From: Lichenibacterium ramalinae
Lineage (GTDB): Bacteria > Pseudomonadota > Alphaproteobacteria > Rhizobiales > Beijerinckiaceae
Assembly (NCBI RefSeq): GCF_004137085.1
Contig: NZ_QYBC01000002.1
Span: 62,001 to 126,000, forward strand
Direction of reading: 5' to 3'
Length of the DNA stretch: 64,000 nucleotides
Made by a program: the position numbers and the translations under genes. Positions 1 through 8,920 of this stretch are shown here, piece by piece. The stretch's first letter is position 1, and every line of letters starts with the position of its first letter. The notes under the pieces were generated by a model that was not told the DNA's origin, searched no databases, and saw nothing but the letters and a program-made list of their open reading frames with translations.

Positions 1-86
1 GAGGGTCGCCGCCGCACCGCCCGCGACGCTGTCGCCGCCGCACCCCGCGACTCCCGGCCTGCCCCGGCACCTCGGCGACGGGAGCT

Positions 87-815
87 TCACCCCTTGGTGC
101 GCAGCGTCGAGCGCCCGCCGTCGACACCCATGACCTGGCCGGTGATCCAGCCCGCTTCGGGCCCGAGCAGGAAGGCGGCGAGCCCGGCGCTGTCGTCGGC
201 CTCGCCGAGGCGACGGAGGGCATGGGCCTCGGCGACGCCCTTGGCCAGGGCCTCGTTGCGGGTCAGCCCCTCTGCCAGCGGCGTGCGGGTCAGCGAGGGC
301 GCGATGCAGTTCACCCGCACCTTCGGCGCCAGTTCGGCGGCCAGCGCCAGCGTCAGCCCCTCGACGGCGCCTTTCGCCATCGACACGGAAGCGTGGGCGG
401 CGAAGCCCTGTCGCACCGCCACGGTCGAGAACAAGACCACCGACGCGCCGTCGACGACCTTGAGGTGTGGCGTCGCCGCCTTCAGGGCCAGCGCGGCGCC
501 GAGCGCGTTGACGCGCCAGTCCCGCTCGAAATCCGCCTCGGTCAAAGACCCCAGCGGCTTCAGGTTGATGGTCCCCACGGCGTAGACGAGGCCCGCCAAC
601 CCGTCGCTCCCGGCGGCCTCCGCCACCGCCGCCGCGACCGCGGCGCCGTCGGTGACGTCGCAGACCGAGACGCCGGCACCGGTCTCGCGCGCCACGGCGT
701 CGAGCTTGTCGCGGTCGCGCCCGGCGAGATGGGGCCGATCGCCCCGCGCCGCCAGCCGCCGCGCGATGGCCGAGCCGATGGCGCCCGCGCCGCCGAAGAT
801 GATGATGGATGCCAA
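87..815 (-). CDS. SDR family oxidoreductase lacking the catalytic Tyr
   Basis: 242-residue short-chain dehydrogenase/reductase fold. The nucleotide-binding Gly motif (GGAGAIG) is at residues 8-14, a YAVG variant of the NNAG motif is near 78-81, and the C-terminal substrate loop ends with a GQVMGVDGG motif typical of the family. The active-site Ser is plausible at S130 (LFST). In the expected Tyr-x3-Lys motif the Lys is present (K148) but Val144 stands where Tyr should be. Length is normal for a classical SDR, so this is not a truncation. SDR proteins without Tyr are known, so it may be a divergent reductase or a non-catalytic NAD(P)-binding protein; the substrate cannot be inferred. It lies 173 bp downstream of udgX on the same strand and may be separately transcribed. 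Confidence 0.85.
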   Translation of the reverse strand: MASIIIFGGAGAIGSAIARRLAARGDRPHLAGRDRDKLDAVARETGAGVSVCDVTDGAAVAAAVAEAAGSDGLAGLVYAVGTINLKPLGSLTEADFERDWRVNALGAALALKAATPHLKVVDGASVVLFSTVAVRQGFAAHASVSMAKGAVEGLTLALAAELAPKVRVNCIAPSLTRTPLAEGLTRNEALAKGVAEAHALRRLGEADDSAGLAAFLLGPEAGWITGQVMGVDGGRSTLRTKG

Positions 816-988
816 GACGACTGCCCTTCCCTGTGTGCTTGGCAGGAACCTGCGGGCGACCCGAGCGAAATCAAGGGCAGTGGCGCGCGGATCGTCCGGC
901 TCGGATGCTCACCGAAGCCCGGCGCGACGATCGGGACCGTGCCGGCGATCGCGGTGTGCGGGACCGGGGACGGGGTCGGCCTCCACCC

Positions 989-2503
989 CTACAGCAACGT
1001 CCCCGTCGCCTGAAGGCCGCCGCCGTCGGCATTGGCCGCCAGTGCCTTGGCGGCGCGGAGGTCTTCGACGAACCGCGCATATTCGGTCCGCTGCGAGGCC
1101 TCGTCGGGCAGACGCAGCAGGAACGACGGGTGCACGGTGACGAAGACCGGGCCGGCCAGGGCCGAGGTCAGCACCGTGCCGCGCGACGACAGGACCGAGG
1201 CGCTCTGGCCCGTCAGCGAGCGGATGGCCGAGGCGCCGAGCGCGATGGTGAGCTTCGGGCGGAGGATCTTCAGTTCCTCCTCCAGCCAATGGTGGCAGGC
1301 GTTGATCTCGCCGACGCCGGGCTTCTTGTGGATGCGGCGCTTGCCGCGCGGCTCGAACTTGAAGTGCTTCACGGCATTGGTGACGTAGGCGCGCGTGCGG
1401 TCGATCCCGGCTTCGCCGAGGGCGCGGTCGAAGAGCGCGCCGGCCGGGCCGATGAAGGGCTTGCCGGCGAGGTCCTCCTTGTCGCCCGGCTGCTCGCCGA
1501 CGAAGACGAGGTCGGCCGTGGACAGGCCCTCGCCGAACACCGTCTGGGTGGCGAACTTGTGCAGGTCGCAGCGCGTGCAGGCCAGGGCCTCGCGGCGCAG
1601 GGCGTCGAGCCCGTTGCCCCCCATCGCCCCGGAAACCGCCGCCGGGGGCGGCGCGTCGCGCGCCGCGCGGGCCTCTTCGGTGCGGGCCACGATGGCGGCG
1701 GCGCGCTTGGGGACGGTGACTTGCGGCGTGGCGACCATGCGGGCTTCCGAACTGACGGCGGAACGGATCAGCGGGGCGATGAGCGAAGCCTCGGGCAGGT
1801 TCTTCCAATACTTGACCGGCATCTCGCGCTTCATCGCGTCGACCTTCAACCGTGCCGGATTGAAGATGTTCACGTAATAGGTGCGCCAGTGCTCCTCCGT
1901 CGCATCCTCGGCCGGCACCTCGTCGGGCGAGCCGCCCGGGCCGAAATGCAGGGCCGCGCCGTCCCAGGACGCGCGCGCCTCCGGCGTCACGATGGTCCAC
2001 AGCATGGCCCGGAAACGGTCGACGAAGAAAGGCGCGGTCAGGGCCAGGATGTGGTGCTCGGGCTCGAACCAGGCGAGGTAGGCGGGCGGCGCGCCTTCGA
2101 CCGCCACTTCGCGGAACCGCACGAAGGCCGTCATCTTGTGGCGGTCGCGCCGCACGGACTTGGCCATCATCTCGATGCGGAACACGTCCTCGTCGGTGGT
2201 GATGTCGAGGAGCCGCGGCTCGTCCTGCAGCCGGCACAGGATGCGGTACAGGAAGGCGAAGCGCTCCGGGTCGCCGTGGCAGGCGACCAGCGGGGCGAGG
2301 TCGGCGAAGCGGCGGGGCACGCGCAGGCTGCGCGACGGCCCGTCGGAGGGCGCCGCCGCGGCCTCCGAGACGAACAGGTCCGGGGCATCGGCGGCGGCGC
2401 GCCACACCACCGCCTCGGGCGGCACCCGCGCCTCGGCCAGGGCGCGGGCGGCATCGCGCCAGCCCTCGTAATCGTCCGGGGCGCGGAGCACGACCTCGCG
2501 CAT
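989..2503 (-). CDS. udgX: DUF4130 / UdgX-family uracil-DNA binding protein fusion
   Basis: 504 residues in two parts. Residues 1 to about 250 match the DUF4130 family (TIGR03915 type), which is commonly fused to or next to UdgX. Residues about 300-490 are a uracil-DNA glycosylase-superfamily domain of the UdgX type: C309 and C312 open the domain, the water-activating-type loop GEQPGDKEDLAGKPFIGPAG is at 336-355, and KRRIH ends at H392. In studied UdgX the equivalent His forms a covalent bond with the sugar after uracil excision, so the enzyme stays attached to DNA. A VHPS motif is at 457-460. H380 stands where family 4 enzymes carry an iron-sulfur Cys (VVKC). The start ATG overlaps the stop of the upstream radical SAM gene by one base (TGATG), which implies translational coupling. 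Probable role: uracil-DNA sensing or repair. Confidence 0.92.
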   Translation of the reverse strand: MREVVLRAPDDYEGWRDAARALAEARVPPEAVVWRAAADAPDLFVSEAAAAPSDGPSRSLRVPRRFADLAPLVACHGDPERFAFLYRILCRLQDEPRLLDITTDEDVFRIEMMAKSVRRDRHKMTAFVRFREVAVEGAPPAYLAWFEPEHHILALTAPFFVDRFRAMLWTIVTPEARASWDGAALHFGPGGSPDEVPAEDATEEHWRTYYVNIFNPARLKVDAMKREMPVKYWKNLPEASLIAPLIRSAVSSEARMVATPQVTVPKRAAAIVARTEEARAARDAPPPAAVSGAMGGNGLDALRREALACTRCDLHKFATQTVFGEGLSTADLVFVGEQPGDKEDLAGKPFIGPAGALFDRALGEAGIDRTRAYVTNAVKHFKFEPRGKRRIHKKPGVGEINACHHWLEEELKILRPKLTIALGASAIRSLTGQSASVLSSRGTVLTSALAGPVFVTVHPSFLLRLPDEASQRTEYARFVEDLRAAKALAANADGGGLQATGTLL

Positions 2504-3741
2504 CAGAAGAGGCTCAGCTGCTCGGCCGGGCGCTTCACGGCGGCGGCGAGGTGGGCGCCGTCGAGGCTGGCCCCCGGCGTCCAGTCGAGCGCCGTCACGA
2601 AGGACCGCAACGTCTTGGCCGAGCGCGTCAGCTTGGCGATGTCGTCGAGGCGGAGGTCCGTCAGGCGGCGGATGTCGATGATGCGGTCGACGCTGCGCAC
2701 GCCGAGGCCCGGCACGCGCAACAATTCCTCGCGCGGGGCCGTGTTCACGTCGATGGGGAAGCGCTGGCGGTTGCGCAGGGCCCAGGCGAGCTTGGGGTCG
2801 AGGTCGAGGTCCAGCATGCCACCGTCCGTCGCGCCCAGCACCTCGTCCATGGCGAAGCCGTAGTAGCGGTACAGCCAATCGGCCTGATAGAGCCGGTGCT
2901 CGCGCATCAGCGGGGGCTTGCGCGCCGGCAACCCTTGGCTCGACCCCGGGATGGGGCTGTAGGCCGAATAATAGACCCGCTTCAGCTTGTAACCGGAATA
3001 CAGGGTGGCGCTGGATTCGAGGATGTCCGAGTCGCGCTCGCCGTCGGCCCCGACGATCATCTGGGTGCTCTGGCCGGCCGGCGCGAAGGCGGGGGCACGC
3101 CGGGACCGGCGGCGCTCGTCCTCGGCTTCGTCCAGCCGCAGCCGCAGCCCGCCCATGGCCTTGCGGATGGTGGACGCCTGCTTCTGCGGCGCGAGCTTCT
3201 CGAGCGAACTCGCCTTCGGCAGCTCGACATTGATGGACAGCCGGTCGGCGAAGCGACCCGCCTGCTCGATGAGGTTCGGGTCCGCGTCCGGAATGGTCTT
3301 GAGGTGGATGTAGCCGCGGAAGCCGTGCTCCTCGCGCAGCAGCTGCGCCACCCGCACCAGCTGTTCCATGGTGTAATCGGGGGATCTGATGATGCCCGAC
3401 GACAGGAACAGCCCCTCGATGTAGTTGCGACGGTAGAAATCCAGCGTCAGCTGCACGACCTCCTCGGGCGTGAAGCGCGCCCGCTGCACGTCCGAGGAGA
3501 CGCGGTTCACGCAATACAGGCAATCATAGATGCAATGGTTGGTGAGCAGCAGCTTGAGCAGCGAGATGCAGCGGCCGTCGGGCGCATAGGAGTGGCAGAT
3601 CCCTTCCCCGGTGATGGACCCGATGCCGCCCGCCTTCACGGGCTCCTTGCGGGGCTTGGCGCCGGAGGACGCGCAGGACGCGTCGTATTTGGCGGCATCG
3701 GCCAGCACGGCCAACTTCTTCGTGATGTCGAGACGCGCCAT
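2503..3741 (-). CDS. Putative DNA modification/repair radical SAM protein (TIGR03916 type)
   Basis: 412 residues. The Cys-x3-Cys-x2-Cys cluster motif of radical SAM enzymes is at C70, C74 and C77. A helix-hairpin-helix DNA-binding motif (DVNTAPREELLRVPGLGVRS, 331-350) sits near the C-terminus, which supports action on DNA. Families of this kind are annotated only as putative DNA modification/repair proteins and occur beside UdgX/DUF4130 genes, exactly as here. The reaction is unknown. I start it at the ATG giving MARLDITKKL; an upstream in-frame start would add 23 residues with no family look. First gene of a two-gene unit with udgX. The 165 bp upstream, towards the chemoreceptor gene, hold no recognisable gene. 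Confidence 0.9.
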   Translation of the reverse strand: MARLDITKKLAVLADAAKYDASCASSGAKPRKEPVKAGGIGSITGEGICHSYAPDGRCISLLKLLLTNHCIYDCLYCVNRVSSDVQRARFTPEEVVQLTLDFYRRNYIEGLFLSSGIIRSPDYTMEQLVRVAQLLREEHGFRGYIHLKTIPDADPNLIEQAGRFADRLSINVELPKASSLEKLAPQKQASTIRKAMGGLRLRLDEAEDERRRSRRAPAFAPAGQSTQMIVGADGERDSDILESSATLYSGYKLKRVYYSAYSPIPGSSQGLPARKPPLMREHRLYQADWLYRYYGFAMDEVLGATDGGMLDLDLDPKLAWALRNRQRFPIDVNTAPREELLRVPGLGVRSVDRIIDIRRLTDLRLDDIAKLTRSAKTLRSFVTALDWTPGASLDGAHLAAAVKRPAEQLSLF

Positions 3742-3906
3742 CGGCCGGGGAACTCTGTTCGCTGAATGTTCTTCTAGCCCATGCGGGCCGGCGTGGCGAG
3801 TCGCGGCCACGCCCCACAGAGATTTGGGCCGCCGCGCCGGCGGTTCAACGGCGCGCGACGGTTTGCCCAGCCGGCGGCCCCGCGGCCCGCCGGCCGGTGG
3901 GTTCGG

Positions 3907-5886
3907 TCAGAACTCCTGCCAGTCGGCGTCCCGGGCGGCCGTGGGCGCGGCGGCGCTGCGGACGGCCCCGCCCCGCCCGGCGGTCCGGAGCTGGGCGACG
4001 GGCTGCGCTGCGCTGCGGCGCGCCGGCACGGGCGCGGCCGATGCTCCGCCGCGGCTGTCGCCGAGCTGGAAGCGTCCCACCAGGTCCGACAGCTCCTGCG
4101 TTTCGCGCGACAGCGCATGGCTGGCGGCGGTCGATTCCTCCACCATGGCGGCATTCTGTTGCGTCACCTGGTCCATCTGGTTGATGGCGGTGTTGATCTG
4201 ATCGAGGCCCGACGCCTGCTCCTGGGCCGAGGCCGCGATCTCGGTGACGATCGTGGCGAGCTCGGCGACCTGGCCGAGGATGCGCTCCAGCGCCTGGCCG
4301 GTGTCGCCGACGAGCGAGACGCCCTGCTCGACCTGGTCGCGCGAGGTGGTGATGAGCGCCTTGATCTCCTTGGCGGCGTCGGCCGAGCGCTGCGCCAGCG
4401 CCCGCACCTCGGACGCCACCACGGCGAAGCCCCGGCCGGCGTCGCCGGCCCGCGCCGCTTCCACCCCGGCGTTCAGCGCCAGGAGGTTCGTCTGGAAGGC
4501 GATCTCGTCGATCACGCCGATGATCTGGCCGATCTCGCTGGACGAGCGCTCAATCGCCGTCATGGCGTCGACGGCGCGCCGCACCACCTCGCCCGACTGC
4601 TCGGCCCCGGATTTGGCGGTGCCGACGACGTCGCGTGCGCGGTTGGCGCTGAGGCTGGTCTTGCGCACCGTGGCGGTGATCTCGTCGAGCGCCGCGGCGG
4701 TCTCCTCGAGCGAGGCCGCCTGCTGCTCGGTGCGACGGCTGAGGTCGTCGGCCGCCGTCGAGATCTCGCCCGTGCCGGAGCGGATGGCCGACGTGTTGGA
4801 GGCCACGTGCCCCAGCGTGTCGGCGAGCCGCGCCATGGCGCCGTTGAAGTCGATGCGCAGCTTCTCGTATTCGGCCGCGAAGCTCTGGCTCAGGCGGAAC
4901 GTCAGGGCGCCGCTGGCGAGCTGGTCGAGGCCGCGCCCGATGCCGTCGACGACGTCGGCGAGGTGCCGGGCCGCCTCGGCCCGCTGCGCCTCGCCGCGGC
5001 TCCGCTCCGCCTCGGCCTGGCGGCGGACGGCCTCGGCCTCGCGCTCCATCGCGACCTTGTCGATGGCGGCCTGCTTGAACACCTCCACGGCCTGGGCCAT
5101 GACGCCGATCTCGTCGCGGCTGGCCTGTCCGGCGACGTCGGCTCCGAGGTCGCCGGTCGCGAGCCGCCGCATGCTCTCCGCCAGGCGGCCGAGCGGGAAC
5201 GAGACCTTGCGGGTCGACAGCCAGTAGGTGAAGCCCGCCGCGGCCGCGATGGCCAGCAGGCCGCCGGCCAGCAAGGCGAAGAAGGCCTCGGTCGACCGCG
5301 CCCTGAGGGCGTCGGACCGTTGCGTGTTCTCGTCGATGATGGCGGTGTTCATCTGCACGGTGTCGGCGATCAGCGTGTCGAGGTCCTCGCTGATGTCGGC
5401 CAGCAGCTTGGTACCCTTGGCCAGGGTGTCGAGGTCGGCGCCCGTCAGCGTCGTGCCCTGGGCGAGCCCGGGCGTGGACTGCCCCACCCTGTCGACCTCG
5501 TCGAGCCTGACCGTCAGGGCGCGGAACCGGTCGCGGAAGGCGGCGATCTGCCCGGCCTTGTCGGGCAGCAGCGGTCCTGCCGCGTCGAAGCCCTGATCGG
5601 CCTTCTTGACCGCCTCGGGGTAGTGGGCCGCCGCATAACGGCCCATGGGCGTGTTCGAGGCGCTGATCAGACCCGCATAGCCGTAGACCTCGGCCTGGGC
5701 CATGGCGCGAGCCGCCCGGGCGATCCGGACGGCGGCCACGTCGCGGTGCATGATGAGTTCCTGGGCCTCATCGGTCGTCGCCTTCAACTCGGACGAGCCG
5801 AAGCCCACGATCCCGGCGATGGCGGCCGAGCTGATCAGGATGGGGAGTAGCAGTTTGGTCCGCAGCTTGAGGTCGTCGAGACGCAT
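3907..5886 (-). CDS. Methyl-accepting chemotaxis protein
   Basis: 659-residue transmembrane chemoreceptor. Membrane segments are at about 11-31 and 201-223, flanking a periplasmic helical sensor region of about 170 residues. A HAMP linker follows (about 224-276), then a second HAMP-like stretch and the MCP signalling domain, whose hairpin tip contains [20 protein letters not shown], the CheA/CheW contact region. The protein ends in DWQEF, resembling the C-terminal pentapeptide that tethers CheR or CheB in some receptors. I use ATG 5886 ([10 protein letters not shown]); a GTG at 5925 would add 13 residues. The ligand is unknown. A CtrA-like box lies upstream, fitting control by the motility cell-cycle circuit. 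Monocistronic: no other che genes are next to it. Confidence 0.93.
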   Translation of the reverse strand: MRLDDLKLRTKLLLPILISSAAIAGIVGFGSSELKATTDEAQELIMHRDVAAVRIARAARAMAQAEVYGYAGLISASNTPMGRYAAAHYPEAVKKADQGFDAAGPLLPDKAGQIAAFRDRFRALTVRLDEVDRVGQSTPGLAQGTTLTGADLDTLAKGTKLLADISEDLDTLIADTVQMNTAIIDENTQRSDALRARSTEAFFALLAGGLLAIAAAAGFTYWLSTRKVSFPLGRLAESMRRLATGDLGADVAGQASRDEIGVMAQAVEVFKQAAIDKVAMEREAEAVRRQAEAERSRGEAQRAEAARHLADVVDGIGRGLDQLASGALTFRLSQSFAAEYEKLRIDFNGAMARLADTLGHVASNTSAIRSGTGEISTAADDLSRRTEQQAASLEETAAALDEITATVRKTSLSANRARDVVGTAKSGAEQSGEVVRRAVDAMTAIERSSSEIGQIIGVIDEIAFQTNLLALNAGVEAARAGDAGRGFAVVASEVRALAQRSADAAKEIKALITTSRDQVEQGVSLVGDTGQALERILGQVAELATIVTEIAASAQEQASGLDQINTAINQMDQVTQQNAAMVEESTAASHALSRETQELSDLVGRFQLGDSRGGASAAPVPARRSAAQPVAQLRTAGRGGAVRSAAAPTAARDADWQEF

Positions 5887-5940
5887 GGCCGGCCCTTGTG
5901 GATCGAGGACTTCGATGCGCTCCACAGAAGCATAAACGCC

Positions 5941-5955
5941 ATAATTGATGGTTAA
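5941..5955 (-). promoter_or_regulatory. Candidate CtrA-binding box upstream of the chemoreceptor
   Basis: On the minus strand the 15 bases read TTAACCATCAATTAT, i.e. TTAA-N7-TTAT, 7 of 8 matches to the CtrA consensus TTAA-N7-TTAA and containing the TTAACCAT half-site. It is 55 bases upstream of the chemoreceptor ATG, inside a small AT-rich patch of otherwise very GC-rich DNA. Identification is by motif only. Confidence 0.45.
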
Positions 5956-5975
5956 TCACAACGCCCGGTGAGCCA

Positions 5976-7271
5976 TCATGCGCCGCCCCCGTCCGTGGTT
6001 CGGGCCGGCGCCCGCGGCGAGTCGAGGTCGATGACCCTGGCGCGCCCGGCGGCGAGGCCGGATGCGACACCCAGCGCGGCCAGCGCCAGGAACAGGATCG
6101 GCACGGCACCGAAGCCGCCCGATGCCTGGCGGATCACGCCGACGAGCAGCGGCCCGCCCGCCGCCAGCGTGTAGCCGATCCCCTGCGCCATGCCGGACAG
6201 GCGGGCCGCGACGCCGGCATCGGGCGCCCGCAGGAGGATCATGGTCAGGGCGACGGCGAGGAGGCCGCCCTGCCCGAGGCCGAGCAGCGCCGCCGAGATC
6301 CAGGCGGTGCCGAGCGGGGCGTAGAAGCAGCCGGCCAGGCCGACGACGACGAGGCCGTAGAGCGCGGTCGAGGCCAGGCGCTGGTCGCGCCCGAGCGTCG
6401 CCAGGGCCGGCGCGGCGAAGCAGCCCACCATCTGCCCCACGACCGAGACGGACAGCAGGAGGCCGGCCGAGGCCGCATCGAGGCCCCGCTCGCGCAGGAT
6501 GGGAGCGAGCCAGCCGAAGACGCAGTAGGCCAGGGCCGATTGCAGCCCCATGAAGGCGCTGACCTGCCAGGCGAGCCCGTCGCGCCAGAGCGGGCGGGCG
6601 CCGGCCGGGCCACCGGCGCGGGCCGCCGGGCGGCGCGGCAATGCCCGGGGCAACCACAGGAGCGCCGCCGCGCCCGCCGGCAGGGCCCAGACGGCGAGGC
6701 CCGCCGCCCAGGAGCCGAGCGCCTGGGCGGCCGGCACCGTGAGGGCGGCCGCCACCGCCGCCCCGGCGCTGAGCGACATGGAATAGAGGCCCGTCAGGAG
6801 GGCGATCCTGTCGGGAAAGTCGCGCTTGACGAGGCCCGGCAGGAGCACGTTGCCGAAGGCGATCCCGGCCCCGGCGACGAGCCCCCCGGCGAGGATCGCC
6901 GGCACCGTGCCGATGCCGCGCAGGGCGGTGCCGGCCCCGACCGCCAGCAGCGCCAGCAGCACGGCCCGCTCGGTGCCGAGGCGGCGCGCCACCGGCGCGG
7001 CGGCGGGCGAGAACAGCCCGAGGCACAGCACCGGCACCGTGGTCATCAGGCTGGCGGCCGCCGGCCCGGCGCCGGTGGCGCGCATCGCTTCGGGCAGCAG
7101 CGCCGACAGGCTGGGGAAGATGGCGCGCAGGTTGAGGGCGATCAGCATCAGGCTGAGGCCCAGCAGCACCCGGCCGACACCCGTCGGGAGCGCCGGGCGA
7201 GGGCCGGGCGCGGCGCGGATGGCGGGGCGGGGCGAGGGGATGTCGGAGGGCGGCATGCCGCTCGGTCCCAT
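5976..7271 (-). CDS. MFS transporter, CynX/NimT-like
   Basis: 431-residue inner-membrane protein with about 12 hydrophobic segments starting near residue 34. The opening LMLIALNLRAIFPSLSALLP and the arrangement of Gly- and Ala-rich helices resemble the CynX/NimT (cyanate/2-nitroimidazole transporter) branch of the major facilitator superfamily. No cyanase or nitroimidazole gene is nearby, so the substrate is open. The ATG at 7271 is followed by another in-frame ATG at 7256; the first is used. The 143 bp between this gene and the divergent monooxygenase gene may hold promoters for both. Confidence 0.85.
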   Translation of the reverse strand: MGPSGMPPSDIPSPRPAIRAAPGPRPALPTGVGRVLLGLSLMLIALNLRAIFPSLSALLPEAMRATGAGPAAASLMTTVPVLCLGLFSPAAAPVARRLGTERAVLLALLAVGAGTALRGIGTVPAILAGGLVAGAGIAFGNVLLPGLVKRDFPDRIALLTGLYSMSLSAGAAVAAALTVPAAQALGSWAAGLAVWALPAGAAALLWLPRALPRRPAARAGGPAGARPLWRDGLAWQVSAFMGLQSALAYCVFGWLAPILRERGLDAASAGLLLSVSVVGQMVGCFAAPALATLGRDQRLASTALYGLVVVGLAGCFYAPLGTAWISAALLGLGQGGLLAVALTMILLRAPDAGVAARLSGMAQGIGYTLAAGGPLLVGVIRQASGGFGAVPILFLALAALGVASGLAAGRARVIDLDSPRAPARTTDGGGA

Positions 7272-7414
7272 GCTGGGCAGCGCGGGTCAATCACCCGCTT
7301 CCGCGCCCGGGTGCCGGAACTCCCCGGCGGCCGGGCGCCTTCACCCCAGGCGGGCGCCGGCCCGCAGCGCGGCGGCGCGAGCCGACCGACCGCCAACCTT
7401 CCCTGGAGCCCGCC

Positions 7415-8773
7415 ATGCCGCCCCGCCGCGAGATGGTCCTCAACGCCTTCACGATGAACTGCGTCGGCCACATCAACCACGGCTTGTGGACCCACCCGCG
7501 GGACCGCTCGTGCGATTACACGCGGCTCGACCACTGGACGGGCCTCGCCCGCACGCTGGAGGCGGGGCTCTTCGATGCCGTCTTCATCGCCGACATCGCG
7601 GGCGTCTACGACGTCTACGGCGGCGGCATCGACGTCACGGCGCGCGAAGCCGTGCAGTTGCCCGTCAACGAGCCCACGCTGCTGGTGCCCGCCATGGCCG
7701 CCGTGACCAGCGGCCTCGGCTTCGGCGTGACGGTCAACATCGCCGGCGAGCACCCCTATACCTTCGCGCGGCGGCTCTCGACGCTGGACCACCTGACTTC
7801 CGGGCGCATCGGCTGGAACATCGTCACCGGCTACCTCGACAGCGCCGCCCGCGCCGTGGGGCTCGACGGCCTCGCCCAGCACGACACGCGCTACGACCGG
7901 GCCGACGACTGCCTCGACCTGCTCTACAAGCTGTGGGAGGCGAGCTGGGACACCGGCGCGGTGCGCCGCGACAGGGCGGCCCGCGTCTATGCCGACCCGG
8001 CCGGGATCCGGGCCGTGCACCATGCCGGCCCCTTCTACCGCTCCGACGGCTACCACCTCGCCGAACCCTCGCCCCAGCGCACGCCGGTGCTGTTCCAGGC
8101 CGGCGCTTCGGGCCGCGGGCAGCGCTTCGCGGCGCGCCACGCCGAATGCGTGTTCATCTCGGCCCCCGACAAGGAGACGGCGCAACGGACGGTGCGCAGC
8201 CTGCGCCGGGAAGTCGAGGCCGCCGGCCGGGAGCCGGGCGACGTCAAGATCCTGGTCGGCATCAGCGTGGTGGTGGGCGACACCGCCGCGCAGGCGCGCG
8301 ACAGGCTCGCCGACTACGCGGCCTTCGCCAGCCCGGAGGCGGGCCTCGCCCATTTCTCCGCCGGAAGCGGCATCGACCTGTCGCGCCACGGGCCCGACGA
8401 CCCGGTCGGCGCCGGCACCGGCAACGCCATCCAGTCCAACACCCAGGCGGCGAGCCGGCTCGGCCTCACCAAGCGCGACCTGCTGGGGCAGCTCGCGCTC
8501 GGGGGACGCTACCCGCTGGTGGTGGGCGACGGCCCCGCCGTGGCGGCGGAACTCGACTCCTGGATGGACGAGGGAGAGGTCGACGGCTTCAACCTCACCC
8601 GCACCGTGGTGCCCGAATGCTGGGAGGACTTCGTGCGGATCGCGGTGCCGGCCCTGCAGGAGCGCGGCATCCACAAGCGTGCCTACCGCCCCGGAACGCT
8701 CCGCCACCGGCTCTTCGGACGCGGCGACGCCCTGCCGCCGGGCCATGCCGGCGCGGGCGTCGGGGCCGGGTGA
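7415..8773 (+). CDS. LLM-class flavin-dependent monooxygenase (NtaA/SnaA/DszA family)
   Basis: 452 residues. The TIM-barrel luciferase-like fold is shown by the N-terminal strand ending in GLWTHPRD, the DAVFIAD motif, and the family signature SGRIGWNIVTGY near residues 129-140. Members of this branch use FMNH2 from a separate reductase to oxidise substrates such as nitrilotriacetate, dibenzothiophene sulfone or pristinamycin. No flavin reductase gene lies beside it, so the reduced flavin must come from elsewhere. The start is supported by a GGAG ribosome-binding site 7-10 bases upstream (ctggagcccgcc-ATG). The substrate is unknown. Confidence 0.88.
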   Translation: MPPRREMVLNAFTMNCVGHINHGLWTHPRDRSCDYTRLDHWTGLARTLEAGLFDAVFIADIAGVYDVYGGGIDVTAREAVQLPVNEPTLLVPAMAAVTSGLGFGVTVNIAGEHPYTFARRLSTLDHLTSGRIGWNIVTGYLDSAARAVGLDGLAQHDTRYDRADDCLDLLYKLWEASWDTGAVRRDRAARVYADPAGIRAVHHAGPFYRSDGYHLAEPSPQRTPVLFQAGASGRGQRFAARHAECVFISAPDKETAQRTVRSLRREVEAAGREPGDVKILVGISVVVGDTAAQARDRLADYAAFASPEAGLAHFSAGSGIDLSRHGPDDPVGAGTGNAIQSNTQAASRLGLTKRDLLGQLALGGRYPLVVGDGPAVAAELDSWMDEGEVDGFNLTRTVVPECWEDFVRIAVPALQERGIHKRAYRPGTLRHRLFGRGDALPPGHAGAGVGAG

Positions 8774-8920
8774 CGGCCGCCCGCCGCCGGCACGACGGCG
8801 GCCGGGGCGGGGCGCGAAGCCGCTGGCGACGCCCGGTGCGAAGCCCGTTGCCAAGCCCCTTGCCGCTCCGGGCGAAGGCGCCTTAAATCGCGCCTCCGAA
8901 CAAGCAACAGCGACAGAGCC

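Noticed and set aside
989-3523. A single 844-residue minus-strand reading frame covering udgX and part of the upstream gene
   Set aside because: Its first 340 residues are out of frame with the radical SAM gene and look like shadow sequence (Arg/Ala/Gly-rich). The udgX start at 2503, overlapping the upstream stop, explains the real protein.
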